From contig WJPL01000001.1 of the NCBI GenBank assembly GCA_009649675.1, positions 2,375,467 through 2,439,466 on the forward strand: a stretch of DNA of 64,000 nt, read 5' to 3'. The translations under genes and the position numbers were made by a program. The notes under the pieces are model-generated. The model did no database searches. It was given only the letters and a program-made list of their open reading frames with translations, and was not told the DNA's origin. Origin of the DNA: Alphaproteobacteria bacterium HT1-32 (lineage in GTDB: Bacteria; Pseudomonadota; Alphaproteobacteria; Rhodospirillales; HT1-32). Shown in pieces: positions 18,941 through 27,855 of the stretch (positions within the stretch are counted from its first letter, which is position 1; each line of letters opens with the position of its first letter).

Positions 18941-18967
18941 GACCCGCCGGAACTTTTCCGGCGGGTC
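18941..18967 (+). terminator. Strong intra-operon hairpin after the substrate-binding gene
   Basis: GACCCGCCGG (18941-18950) pairs perfectly with CCGGCGGGTC (18958-18967) around a 7-base loop and is followed by ATTTCTT. It ends only 8 bases before the first possible permease ATG (18976). It probably terminates part of the transcripts and protects the upstream mRNA, giving more binding protein than permease. It may also mask the permease ribosome site. Confidence 0.7.
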
Positions 18968-18975
18968 ATTTCTTC

Positions 18976-20040
18976 ATGGGCACAACTATGACCGAAACCA
19001 TTGAGACAACCGGTAGCGGTTACCGTCTGACCGTTCGCCGGCGAACCCTGATTCTGGTTGGTGGCCTGCTGGCCTTGCTAGCTGCCTTGCTTGCTGATCT
19101 ATTTATTGGTCCGGGTAATTTCAGCCCGCTTACGGTCATCGGCACTTTATTTGATCCGGCGTCATATGGCGTGCGGATGGAGGTCATTGTCTGGGATCTG
19201 CGCCTTCCCGTGGCACTGACCGCCTTGCTGGTCGGTGTGATGCTGGGGGTCGCCGGCGCACAGATGCAGACCATTCTGGGCAACCCTCTGGCCGATCCCT
19301 TTACACTCGGTATTTCATCTGCCGCCAGTTTCGGGGCGGCGCTGGCCATTGTGCTGGGTATCGGCTTGATCCCGGTTGCCGGGCATCTGCTGGTCACGGC
19401 AAATGCTTTCCTGTTCGCTCTGCTCACCTCGGGGATGCTCTATTTTATCACCCGCGTGCGGGGGGTGAATGCGGAGACGATGATTCTGGTCGGTATTGCC
19501 TTGCTGTTCACCTTCAATTCGCTTCTGGCGCTGCTTCAGTACGGCGCGTCAGAGACCCAGCTACAGCAGGTTGTGTTCTGGATGATGGGCAGTCTGGGGC
19601 GTGCAAGCTGGCCGAAAATCTTTGGTGCGGTTGCCTTGCTGGCCGTAGTTCTGCCGCTGATGCTGCATCGTCGATGGGCGCTGACCGCCCTGCGGCTTGG
19701 TGACGACAAGGCGGCAAGTCTTGGCGTTAATGTGGTGCGGCTTCGCATCGAGATGCTGATCTGCATTTCACTGCTGGCGGCGACCTCCGTTTCCTTTGTC
19801 GGTACGGTCGGTTTTGTCGGCCTGGTTGGACCACATATCGCCCGCATTCTGGTTGGCGAGGACCAGCGTTTCTTCCTGCCGTTGTCAGGTCTTTGCGGCG
19901 GGCTGATCCTGTCGATTGCCTCGACGGTCTCGAAAGCCATCGTGCCGGGAGTGATCTATCCCATCGGGATCATCACCTCCCTGATCGGTATTCCCTTCTT
20001 CATCAGTCTGGTTATGAAATCCCGCAGGAGGCTCTGGTAA
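18976..20040 (+). CDS. FecCD-family ABC transporter permease
   Basis: A 354-residue inner-membrane permease with about ten hydrophobic helices and the FecCD signatures RLPVALTALLVG, GAQMQTILGNPLADPFTLGIS and FVGLVGPHIARILVG. The last contains the coupling segment that contacts the ATPase. Two starts are possible, 18976 or 18988; neither has a good ribosome site, because the hairpin ending at 18967 occupies that place. The stop overlaps the ATG of the ATPase (TAATG). A homodimer is expected, since only one permease gene is present. Confidence 0.93.
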   Translation: MGTTMTETIETTGSGYRLTVRRRTLILVGGLLALLAALLADLFIGPGNFSPLTVIGTLFDPASYGVRMEVIVWDLRLPVALTALLVGVMLGVAGAQMQTILGNPLADPFTLGISSAASFGAALAIVLGIGLIPVAGHLLVTANAFLFALLTSGMLYFITRVRGVNAETMILVGIALLFTFNSLLALLQYGASETQLQQVVFWMMGSLGRASWPKIFGAVALLAVVLPLMLHRRWALTALRLGDDKAASLGVNVVRLRIEMLICISLLAATSVSFVGTVGFVGLVGPHIARILVGEDQRFFLPLSGLCGGLILSIASTVSKAIVPGVIYPIGIITSLIGIPFFISLVMKSRRRLW

Positions 20041-20834
20041 TGTCATTGGATATCAGTGGATTGAGTGCCGGTTATGGTGCGCATCGCGTTCTTGATGATG
20101 TCACCATCAATGATCTGAAACCGGGGGAGGTGATCGCCATCATCGGCCCGAATGCGGCGGGCAAGTCGACCCTGTTCCGGACAATCGCCGGGCTCATCAG
20201 GCCGCTGGGCGGGCAGATCTGTTTTGCCGGTCAGGATGTGGCTACCATGCCTCCGGCAGAACGCGCCGCGCATATCTTTTACATGCCGCAGGTCTTTGCC
20301 ATGAATGCGGTTCTCAGTGTGTTCGAAGTGGTTCTGCTGGCCCTGAAGCAATCAGGCCGGGCAACGGTTTCTGCCGATGATATCGGAACGGTGGAGATGG
20401 CGCTGGACCGTCTCGGAATATCCCGTCTGGCTGACCGGATTGTCAGTGAACTGAGTGGCGGCCAGCAGCAACTGGTCTCCATCGCTCAGGCGCTGGTGCG
20501 TGCGCCATCGGTGATGCTGCTGGATGAGCCGACAAGTGCGCTGGACCTTCGCCATCAGATTGATGTGCTGCAACGTGTCGGTGCGGCAACCCGCGAGCGG
20601 GGGTCGGTCAGTCTGGTGGCTTTGCACGACCTCAATCTGGCGGCCCGCTTTGCGGACCGGATCATCCTGATGGGGCAGGGACGGGTGGTCAGTGATGGCA
20701 GCCCGGTCGAGGTGCTGTCTTCGGCCCGGATTCAGGAGATTTATGGGGTCACTGTTGAAACCGGTTTTACGGCCTCCGGACAGCTCTATGTGGCACCACT
20801 GGATACCATGCCGGCGGCTGTTGCTGCCGAGTAA
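20040..20834 (+). CDS. ABC transporter ATP-binding protein (iron/siderophore type)
   Basis: A 264-residue ATPase with Walker A GPNAAGKST (about 38-46), the signature LSGGQQQ (about 139-145), Walker B VMLLDEPTSALD and the switch histidine in LVALHDLNLA. The start at 20040 overlaps the permease stop by one base, so an upstream extension of the frame is not used. The C-terminal extension (about 230-264) is typical of FecE/BtuD proteins. It completes the importer. Confidence 0.94.
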   Translation: MSLDISGLSAGYGAHRVLDDVTINDLKPGEVIAIIGPNAAGKSTLFRTIAGLIRPLGGQICFAGQDVATMPPAERAAHIFYMPQVFAMNAVLSVFEVVLLALKQSGRATVSADDIGTVEMALDRLGISRLADRIVSELSGGQQQLVSIAQALVRAPSVMLLDEPTSALDLRHQIDVLQRVGAATRERGSVSLVALHDLNLAARFADRIILMGQGRVVSDGSPVEVLSSARIQEIYGVTVETGFTASGQLYVAPLDTMPAAVAAE

Positions 20835-20849
20835 GCGAAAAACCTGCGC

Positions 20850-20878
20850 CTTGCGCTACCGTGTCATTGAATCCATAT
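20850..20878 (+). promoter_or_regulatory. Candidate heat-shock (RpoH) promoter of htpG
   Basis: CTTG at 20850-20853 and CCATAT at 20873-20878 with 19 bases between, 43 bases before the htpG ATG. The pair of boxes matches the sigma-32 type. The same boxes, with an 18-base spacer, occur before clpB at 57275-57302. Confidence 0.55.
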
Positions 20879-20921
20879 CTGGCCAGCCGTTTGGCACGAC
20901 GACTAACAAGGAATGGAATTC

Positions 20922-22784
20922 ATGGCCAAATCGAAGCTTAAATTCAAAGCCGAGACAGCGAAGCTGCTCGATATCGTTATCAACTCGCTTTACTCCGACA
21001 AGGATATCTTCCTGCGGGAACTGATCTCCAACGCCTCGGATGCCTGCGACAAATTACGGTACGAAGCGCTGACGAACGAGGCGCTGCTTGAAGGTGACGG
21101 AGATCTGAAACTGCGGTTGTCCGTTGATAAGGATGCGGGAACCATCACGCTGGCCGATAACGGTATCGGCATGAACCGGGATGATCTGGTCGAGAATCTC
21201 GGTACCATTGCGAAATCCGGAACAGAAGCTTTCCGCAAGGCGATCGAAAGCGGCGAAGATAAAAGCGTCGCTCTGATCGGCCAGTTCGGGGTGGGTTTCT
21301 ATTCTGCCTTCATGGTGGCTGAAAAGGTTGAGGTGAAGTCCCGGAAGGCGGGTGACAGTGAAGGCTGGATCTGGATATCGGAAGGCGCGGGCACCTTCAC
21401 CGTGGACAGTGCACCGGATGCAACCCGTGGTGCGGAAATTACCCTGCATCTTCGCGAGAGCGCGGAAAATTATCTCGATCCGTTCAAGCTCCGCCAGATC
21501 GTAAAGACCTATTCAGATCACATTGCACTGCCCATCGTGATGGCAGGTGAAGACGGTGAAGATGAGACCCTGAATACGGCTTCGGCAATCTGGACCCGAT
21601 CGCAGAGCGAGATTTCCGCCGATGATTACAAGGAATTCTACAACCATGTCGGCCGGACCATGGATGACCCGTGGCTCACGATGCACAACAAGGTTGAAGG
21701 TGTCATCGAATATACGAACCTGCTGTTCGTACCGACAGAAAAGCCGTTCGACCTGTTCGAGGCTGAACGTAAACAGCATCTGAAACTTTATGTCCGCCGC
21801 GTTTTCATCACCGATGACTGCCCGGAACTGCTGCCCGCTTATATGCGTTTTGTCCGGGGTGTGGTGGATTCGCAGGATCTGCCTCTGAATGTCAGCCGTG
21901 AGACCCTGCAGGCCAATCCGGTCATCGCCAAGATCAAGTCCGGTCTTGTGAAACGCATTCTCGGCGAACTGAAGAAGAAGGCAGAGAAGGCCCCGGAAGA
22001 ATATGCGAAATTCTGGGGCAATTTCGGCGCCCTGATGAAGGAAGGTCTCTACGAAGACTATACCAGCCGTGATGATCTTCTGGCGCTGGCCCGGTTCCGT
22101 ACCACCGGCTCCGATGAGCTGGTCTCGCTGGCTGATTATGTTGGCCGGATGAAGGAAGGTCAGGACCAGATTTTCTATATCTCCGGCGATGACACGGACT
22201 CGATCCATCTCAGCCCGCAGCTTGAAGGCTTCAAGGCGAAGGGCGTTGAGGTGCTGTTGCTGACCGATCCGGTTGATGAATTCTGGATTCCCTCGGTCGG
22301 TGTCTATGAAGGCAATGCCTTCACCTCCGTGACCCGTGGTTCTTCCGGCCTCGACAAGATCACGTCCAGCGATGAGGAGAAGGCGGAAGAAGACAAGGCT
22401 GATACGCCGGATACCGCCATGCTGATCGCCCGTTTCAAGGTCGCACTTGGTGAACAGGTGAAGGATATCCGCGCCTCGACCCGCCTGACCGACAGCGCCT
22501 GCTGTCTGGTCGCCGACGAAGGCGATGCTGACATGCATCTGGAGCGGTTGCTCCGCCGTCATAATCAGGTGGAGAAGCAATCCAGCCGTATCTTTGAGAT
22601 CAACCCGAAGCATCCGATGATCAAACGCCTCGGAGAGATAGTCGAAACCCAGCCGGACAATGTCGATGAAGCAGCCCGTCTGCTGCTTGATCAGGCCCGC
22701 ATTGTTGAAGGTGAAACCGTCACCGACCCGGTCGCTTTTGCCAAACGCCTGACCAACATGATGACCCGCGGTCTGGTGGGGTAG
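20922..22784 (+). CDS. htpG: Molecular chaperone HtpG (bacterial Hsp90)
   Basis: A 620-residue ATP-dependent chaperone. The GHKL ATPase domain is N-terminal: ELISNASDACDKLRYEAL with the catalytic Glu/Asn, DNGIGMN, and the lid GQFGVGFYSAFMV. The middle domain carries the conserved LPLNVSRETLQ and the C-terminal dimerisation domain is complete. The ATG at 20922 is preferred to 20913 because AAGGA (20908-20912) is correctly spaced for it and touches the earlier one. It is transcribed separately from the ABC operon, with a heat-shock-type promoter and a hairpin after the stop. Confidence 0.97.
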   Translation: MAKSKLKFKAETAKLLDIVINSLYSDKDIFLRELISNASDACDKLRYEALTNEALLEGDGDLKLRLSVDKDAGTITLADNGIGMNRDDLVENLGTIAKSGTEAFRKAIESGEDKSVALIGQFGVGFYSAFMVAEKVEVKSRKAGDSEGWIWISEGAGTFTVDSAPDATRGAEITLHLRESAENYLDPFKLRQIVKTYSDHIALPIVMAGEDGEDETLNTASAIWTRSQSEISADDYKEFYNHVGRTMDDPWLTMHNKVEGVIEYTNLLFVPTEKPFDLFEAERKQHLKLYVRRVFITDDCPELLPAYMRFVRGVVDSQDLPLNVSRETLQANPVIAKIKSGLVKRILGELKKKAEKAPEEYAKFWGNFGALMKEGLYEDYTSRDDLLALARFRTTGSDELVSLADYVGRMKEGQDQIFYISGDDTDSIHLSPQLEGFKAKGVEVLLLTDPVDEFWIPSVGVYEGNAFTSVTRGSSGLDKITSSDEEKAEEDKADTPDTAMLIARFKVALGEQVKDIRASTRLTDSACCLVADEGDADMHLERLLRRHNQVEKQSSRIFEINPKHPMIKRLGEIVETQPDNVDEAARLLLDQARIVEGETVTDPVAFAKRLTNMMTRGLVG

Positions 22785-22787
22785 GCT

Positions 22788-22802
22788 CCGGAAGTCTTCC
22801 GG
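22788..22802 (+). terminator. Hairpin after htpG
   Basis: CCGGAAG (22788-22794) and CTTCCGG (22796-22802) form a nearly continuous palindrome just after the htpG stop, followed by TATTGTT. It is a weak intrinsic terminator candidate. Confidence 0.4.
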
Positions 22803-22810
22803 TATTGTTC

Positions 22811-22912
22811 GCTATCCTTCGAGGCGCCTGCGATGCAGGCCCCTCAGGATGAGGTGCGGTTTTAAAACGGCCTTATCCTGAGGAGGGCTGTAAGCCCGTC
22901 TCGAAGGATAGC
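22811..22912. repeat. 102-bp palindromic intergenic repeat element
   Basis: The perfect 13-bp ends GCTATCCTTCGAG (22811-22823) and CTCGAAGGATAGC (22900-22912) enclose a second inverted pair, CCTCAGGATGAGG (22842-22854) and CCTTATCCTGAGG (22871-22883), which match at 12 of 13 positions. The whole folds into a long cruciform or hairpin. It resembles the dispersed palindromes found in many copies in alphaproteobacterial genomes. Only this copy is in the window. It contains no open frame. Confidence 0.75.
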
Positions 22913-22997
22913 CGTTAACCCCCGCCCTCATTTCCGCACAACTTGCATCCCCCGGCGGACCTGAGCATTTTGCATCTGAACCTATCAGGAGCAGTTC

Positions 22998-24461
22998 ATG
23001 AAGGCGCAGCCAGCGGGGTCGCATTATATTTCCGGTGCGTATGTTGATGATACGCAGGGCGCTGTCATTGAAAGCCGTTATCCCGCGACAACAGAAATCA
23101 TCGCCCGGCTGAATGCTGCGACTGAGATGACGGTCAGCAAGGCCGTGGATTCAGCGCGTGCCGGTCAGCAGGTCTGGGCGGCCATGTCGGGCGTGGAACG
23201 TGGCCGGGTGTTGCGACGGGCGTCTGATCTGCTGCGGGTCCGCAATCGTGAACTGTCTGAACTGGAAACACTGGATACCGGCAAGCCGTTGCAGGAGACA
23301 CTGGTTGCTGATGCGGCCTCCGGTGCGGATTGTCTTGAATATTTTGCTGGTATCGCGGGCGACATGACCGGCGAGCATATCGATTTCGGCGGGCCTTTTG
23401 CCTATACCCGGCGTGAACCGCTGGGCGTCTGTGCTGGCATCGGGGCCTGGAACTATCCGATCCAGATTGCCTGCTGGAAATCAGCTCCTGCGCTGGCCTG
23501 TGGCAATGCCATGATCTTCAAACCGTCAGAAACGACACCGCTGTCGGCCCTGAAACTGGCTGAAATCTATTCCGAGGCCGGTTTGCCTGATGGCGTGTTC
23601 AATGTGGTTCAGGGCTATGGAGAGACCGGTGCGTTACTGACGGCCCACCCGGATGTCGCGAAGGTCTCGCTGACAGGCTCTGTCCCGACCGGGATGCGGG
23701 TGATGGCTGGCGCAGCAGCAAGTCTGAAGCAGGTGACGCTGGAGCTTGGCGGCAAATCACCACTGATCGTGTTTGAAGATGCGGATATCGAGAATGCGGT
23801 CGGCGGTGCGATGCTCGGTAATTTCTATTCCAGCGGGCAGATCTGTTCCAATGGAACCCGGGTTTTTGTACAGGACAAGCTGCGCGATGCTTTTCTGGAC
23901 CGCCTGCAGGAGCGCACGGCGAAACTGCGGCTGGGCGATCCGATGGATGAAGCGACACAGATCGGCCCGCTGGTTACTGCGGCCCAGCGTGACCGGGTGC
24001 TCGGCTACCTGCGATCCGGTGTTGATGAAGGGGCACGCCTGGTCTGTGGCGGTGAAGCCGTGACGATGCAGGGAATGGAAGCGGGCTGGTTTGTCGCCCC
24101 GACGATTTTTGCTGATGTGCAGGACGATATGCGCATTGCCCGGGAAGAGGTTTTCGGGCCGGTAATGTCGGTGTTGTCTTTCAGCGATGAGGAAGAGGTC
24201 ATCGCCCGCGCCAACGCGACCCCGTTCGGTCTCGCCGCCGGTGTCTTTACCCGCGATCTGGCCCGTGGTCATCGCGTCGTGGCACGTCTGCAAGCCGGAA
24301 CCTGCTGGATCAATGCCTATAACCTGACACCGGCGGGTATGCCGTTCGGCGGCGTCAGACAATCCGGTTTTGGCCGCGAAAATGCGCGGGCGGCACTGGA
24401 CAGTTACAGCCAGATCAAGTCGGTCTATGTAGAGACCGGTGACGTGGACGCGCCTTACTGA
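22998..24461 (+). CDS. betB: Betaine-aldehyde dehydrogenase
   Basis: NAD(P)-dependent oxidation of betaine aldehyde to the osmoprotectant glycine betaine. The 487-residue aldehyde dehydrogenase has catalytic Cys283 in [12 protein letters not shown] and general-base Glu249 in LELGGKSP. The BetB-like segments are [25 protein letters not shown] (given here in parts: [12 protein letters not shown], then [10 protein letters not shown]) and [29 protein letters not shown] precedes the ATG. No betA, betI or choline transporter lies nearby, so it is an isolated copy. A related aminoaldehyde dehydrogenase role cannot be excluded. Confidence 0.88.
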   Translation: MKAQPAGSHYISGAYVDDTQGAVIESRYPATTEIIARLNAATEMTVSKAVDSARAGQQVWAAMSGVERGRVLRRASDLLRVRNRELSELETLDTGKPLQETLVADAASGADCLEYFAGIAGDMTGEHIDFGGPFAYTRREPLGVCAGIGAWNYPIQIACWKSAPALACGNAMIFKPSETTPLSALKLAEIYSEAGLPDGVFNVVQGYGETGALLTAHPDVAKVSLTGSVPTGMRVMAGAAASLKQVTLELGGKSPLIVFEDADIENAVGGAMLGNFYSSGQICSNGTRVFVQDKLRDAFLDRLQERTAKLRLGDPMDEATQIGPLVTAAQRDRVLGYLRSGVDEGARLVCGGEAVTMQGMEAGWFVAPTIFADVQDDMRIAREEVFGPVMSVLSFSDEEEVIARANATPFGLAAGVFTRDLARGHRVVARLQAGTCWINAYNLTPAGMPFGGVRQSGFGRENARAALDSYSQIKSVYVETGDVDAPY

Positions 24462-24479
24462 CGGTGCGCAGGGGAGGGG

Positions 24480-25985
24480 TTATTCACCGCCACTCATGAA
24501 AGCCTTCTTCAGGCCGGGAAGGAAGGAGACGGCGAGAAAAGCCAGTGTCATCAGCAGAAAGACAAGGCTGATCGGTTCCGTTACGAACACCGTCATATCA
24601 CCGCCAGCCAGCAGCAGCGAGCGCCGGAAGTTCTCTTCAAGCAGCGGACCCAGAATGAATCCCAGCAGAACCGGGGCGGCCGGATATTCGAACTTCCGCA
24701 TGATATAGCCGATGATGCCGAAGATCAGCACCACGAAGATATCGAAGACACTGTTCGACGAGGAATAGACCCCGATACAGATGAAGACGAGGACTGCCGG
24801 ATAGAGCAGGTGATAGGGGATGGTCAGCAACCGGACCCAGAGACCGATCAGTGGGATATTGAGTACCAGCAACAGGATATTGCCGACCCAGAAACTCATC
24901 ACCAGTCCCCAGAACATGGCGGGTTCGTTGGCGATGAAACTGGGGCCGGGGGTTATGCCGTGGATCAGCATGGCGCCCAGCAGAACCGCCATGACCGCAT
25001 CGCCGGGGATGCCGAAACTGAGTGTCGGGATGAAAGCGGCCTGAACCGAAGCGTTGTTGGCTGCTTCAGGTGAACTGATCCCTTCAATCGCGCCGCGACC
25101 AAACCGCGACGGGTCTTTTGCGATCCGCTTTTCCAGCGCATAGGCCATGAAGGAGGCAATGCCCGGACCGGTGCCCGGCAAGGCGCCGACGATGGAGCCG
25201 ACGATGGTGCCGCGTGCGGTTGGTCGCCAGACCTGACGCCATTCATTGCGGTTCGGCATCATCGAGCGGAAGGTAATGTCTTTGGCTGACAGGCTGGTGC
25301 TGCGGGTAATGCCGATGTTCGACAGAATCTCCGCGACGCCAAACAGGCCCATGGCAACGGCCACCAGTGACAGGCCGTCCGACAGCTCGAATGACCCGAA
25401 GGTAAAGCGGAACAGACCGGTATTCACGTCTGTGCCGACCAGTCCCAGCGCCAGACCGAAGCTGACCATGGCGAGGCCTTTCAGCGGCGATCCGACAGAG
25501 AGAGTGGATGCCGCCACCAGTCCCAGAATCATGACTGAGAAGTAGTCCGGTGCGCCGAAGCGGAGTGCAAATTCGGCGATGATCGGGGCGAAGCCCATGA
25601 CCAGCAGAATGGCAAAGGAAGAGCCGACGAAGGAGGTAATGGCAGTGACGAACAGAGCCAGCCCGGCCTTGCCCTGCCGGGCCAGCGGATAACCGTCCAG
25701 ACAGGTTACGGCGGATGTCGCGGTGCCGGGCAGATTCAGCAGGATAGACGCTGTCGAGCCGCCATACTGGGTGCCGTAGAAGATGCCGGCCAGCATGATC
25801 AGTGCGGATGTGGGATCGACGTAGTAGGTCATCGGCAGGGCCAGCGAGATCGCGGCCAGCGGGCCAACACCGGGCAGCACGCCGACGATGGTGCCGACTG
25901 TCACGCCGATGAAACAGAACAGCAGAGAGTTGAAGGAAAGTGCTGTTTCCAGCCCGAGGGAAATATTGGAAATGAAATTGCTCAT
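24480..25985 (-). CDS. tctA: Tripartite tricarboxylate transporter, large permease TctA
   Basis: A 501-residue inner-membrane protein with about twelve hydrophobic segments. TctA signatures are the Gly/Pro-rich stretches VGTIVGVLPGVGPLAAISLAL (here in parts: VGTIVGVLPG, VGPLAAISLAL) and VGALPGTGPGIASFMAYALE, with a Gly-rich segment near the FGIPGD motif. It works with TctB and a periplasmic Bug receptor to import carboxylates on an ion gradient. It is the last gene of the seven-gene operon, overlaps tctB by 4 bp (ATGA), and ends 18 bp from convergent betB. Confidence 0.95.
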   Translation of the reverse strand: MSNFISNISLGLETALSFNSLLFCFIGVTVGTIVGVLPGVGPLAAISLALPMTYYVDPTSALIMLAGIFYGTQYGGSTASILLNLPGTATSAVTCLDGYPLARQGKAGLALFVTAITSFVGSSFAILLVMGFAPIIAEFALRFGAPDYFSVMILGLVAASTLSVGSPLKGLAMVSFGLALGLVGTDVNTGLFRFTFGSFELSDGLSLVAVAMGLFGVAEILSNIGITRSTSLSAKDITFRSMMPNRNEWRQVWRPTARGTIVGSIVGALPGTGPGIASFMAYALEKRIAKDPSRFGRGAIEGISSPEAANNASVQAAFIPTLSFGIPGDAVMAVLLGAMLIHGITPGPSFIANEPAMFWGLVMSFWVGNILLLVLNIPLIGLWVRLLTIPYHLLYPAVLVFICIGVYSSSNSVFDIFVVLIFGIIGYIMRKFEYPAAPVLLGFILGPLLEENFRRSLLLAGGDMTVFVTEPISLVFLLMTLAFLAVSFLPGLKKAFMSGGE

Positions 25986-26431
25986 CGGTAACCAGTCACG
26001 GCATCCAGCGGGACACCCAGCCCCTTGATGAACATCAGGTAGCCGAACAGCGCCATAAAGATTGCCACACCCGCGAGTTGAAGGATTCGGGGGCGGGTTT
26101 CACCGCAGCCACTCAACATCACAAGGGCGACGGTCGCCGGGATGAAGCCAAGTGGTGTGACCAGCAAGGCGAAAGCCAGAATGCCTGTGGTCACAGCCAG
26201 TAGCGGCCGCCAGCCAAAATCTGGTCTGGGACTGTCCGATTTCCGGACATCAAAGGCCACGGCAAGCGCCAGCAGGATAATCAGACTACCCAGCACGACC
26301 GGGACAAACCCCGGTCCGGGGCGGGTGAGTGAGCCGAGCGGGTAGCTGCCGCCTTCGAGAACCACCAGCGCACCGAGGACTGCAAGTCCAAGAGCGGCTG
26401 TCAGTTCAGGTCGATTGATCTGCGATGGCAC
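25982..26431 (-). CDS. tctB: Tripartite tricarboxylate transporter, small permease TctB
   Basis: A 149-residue protein with four hydrophobic helices (LGLAVLGALVVLEGGSYPLG; VPVVLGSLIILLALAVAFD; LLAVTTGILAFALLVTPLGF; and the last block, ending FIKGLGVPL). The conserved GPGFVP motif lies after the first helix. This is the usual length and layout for TctB. It lies 39 bp downstream of ridA and overlaps tctA. Confidence 0.9.
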   Translation of the reverse strand: MPSQINRPELTAALGLAVLGALVVLEGGSYPLGSLTRPGPGFVPVVLGSLIILLALAVAFDVRKSDSPRPDFGWRPLLAVTTGILAFALLVTPLGFIPATVALVMLSGCGETRPRILQLAGVAIFMALFGYLMFIKGLGVPLDAVTGYR

Positions 26432-26470
26432 CTGGTGGTCCTTGTTCAGTTGTTGTCGCCGGTCGCGGGA

Positions 26471-26857
26471 TCAGCTTTTGTCCGGCATTTCGGCAATGGC
26501 TTCCATTTCGACCCGTACGGGGACGATCAAATCGGAAATCACGGTTGACCGGGCCGGTGCCCGATCGGGCGGAAAACGGTTTGCGTAGGCTGTATTGAAG
26601 GCCGGATAGTCATTTTTGTCGACCAGCCAGACGGTGCATTTGACGATATTCTCGAGACTGGCACCGGCAAGGGTCAGAATTTGTTCAATCTGGTCGATGA
26701 CACAGTTTGTCTGGGTGGTGATGTCATCACCGATGATCTTGCCGCCGATGATGGGAACCTGCCCCGAAACAAATAGTAATGGCCCATCCACCCGGACGAG
26801 GGGGGAGATGGGCTGGGCCTGTCCTCCGCGGACGACAGGCCCACCCAGACGCTGCAT
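26471..26857 (-). CDS. RidA-family enamine/imine deaminase
   Basis: A 128-residue trimer-forming protein of the YjgF/YER057c/UK114 family. RidA hydrolyses reactive 2-enamines and imines released by amino-acid oxidising or PLP enzymes. The substrate-binding Arg is in PARSTVIS and the catalytic-loop Glu in VEMEAIAEM, both as in true RidA. Its ATG overlaps the tctC stop by one base. Its place in an operon with a D-amino-acid dehydrogenase, which makes 2-imino acids, suggests a dedicated partner role. Confidence 0.9.
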   Translation of the reverse strand: MQRLGGPVVRGGQAQPISPLVRVDGPLLFVSGQVPIIGGKIIGDDITTQTNCVIDQIEQILTLAGASLENIVKCTVWLVDKNDYPAFNTAYANRFPPDRAPARSTVISDLIVPVRVEMEAIAEMPDKS

Positions 26858-27855
26858 TATTTATTCTTCAGACCGGCCGCATCAACGACCCGTTTCCATT
26901 TCGGAATTTCCTGCGCGATGAAAGCCTTGGAGTCAGCCGGGGTACGGCCTTCAACAAGGAAACCACGCTGTTTGAAGAATGCCTGGAGATCATCTGTCGC
27001 CAGTGCTTTCGAGATTTCAGCATACAGTTTCTGCAGGACAGCATCCGGTGTGCCAGCCGGTGCGAATACACCCTGCCATGAGAATGCCTGATAACCCTTG
27101 AGGCCGCTGCTGGCGATCGGTGCGATACCCGGATGCATCGGATGTTCAACAGCCGAGGTAACGCCAAGTGCCCGGAGACGCCCGGATTTCACGAACTCTG
27201 CCGTAACCAGCAAATCGCCGAACATCGAATCAACGCGTCCACCGAGAAGGTCCTGCAGGGCGGCTGCACTGCCCTTGTAGGGAACATGGACCAGCTTGAC
27301 GCCGGCTTCGAGACCGAACAGTTCAGCGGCGAGATGCATCGAGGTGCCTACGCCGGGGGTGCCGTGGGTGAACTTCTCCGGGTTGGCTTTGGCGAAGTCG
27401 ACGACGTCCTGCACGGAGTTATAGGGCGAGTCAGCGTTGACGACGAGAACCAGTGGCGCACTGACCACCAGACTGACCGGGCTGAAATCGGTCAGCGGGT
27501 TGTAAGGCAGGTCATCACGCAGGGCGGCGCTGATCGCGTTTGATCCGGTAACACCCATCAGCAGGGTATAGCCGTCGGGATCGGATTTCGCGACCATGTT
27601 GGCCCCGACCGTGCCACCGGCACCGGCGCGGTTTTCAATAACAACGGGCTGACCCAGCGGGCCGGAAATGTTCTCGGCAATCTTGCGGGCCAGGGTGTCC
27701 GTGGAGCCGCCCGGCGGGAAAGGTACGACGATTGTGACGGGCTTTGTCGGATAGGATTGTGCGGCTGCCGGGCCGGCAAAACTGGTGGTTGCGGTGACCG
27801 CCGCAAGGGCTGCAACCATCGCGGTGCGACGGGTAAGTAGGGTGAGTTTCAGCAT
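26857..27855 (-). CDS. tctC: Bug-family TTT transporter receptor TctC
   Basis: A 332-residue periplasmic binding protein with a signal peptide (TRRTAMVAALAAVTA..., cleavage near AAAQ at about 33). The Bug signatures are YPTKPVTIVVPFPPGGSTDT, the loop VIENRAGAGG and HVPYKGSAAALQDLLGG. An acidic residue in the ligand pocket usually sets carboxylate or amide specificity, and the ligand here is unknown. It overlaps hyuB by 7 bp and ridA by 1 bp. The receptor gene sitting between the enzymes suggests it brings in their substrate. Confidence 0.94.
   Translation of the reverse strand: MLKLTLLTRRTAMVAALAAVTATTSFAGPAAAQSYPTKPVTIVVPFPPGGSTDTLARKIAENISGPLGQPVVIENRAGAGGTVGANMVAKSDPDGYTLLMGVTGSNAISAALRDDLPYNPLTDFSPVSLVVSAPLVLVVNADSPYNSVQDVVDFAKANPEKFTHGTPGVGTSMHLAAELFGLEAGVKLVHVPYKGSAAALQDLLGGRVDSMFGDLLVTAEFVKSGRLRALGVTSAVEHPMHPGIAPIASSGLKGYQAFSWQGVFAPAGTPDAVLQKLYAEISKALATDDLQAFFKQRGFLVEGRTPADSKAFIAQEIPKWKRVVDAAGLKNK

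Noticed and set aside
21513..22613. Open frame antisense to htpG (366 codons)
   Set aside because: Full overlap with a well-supported chaperone gene and a low-complexity shadow composition.
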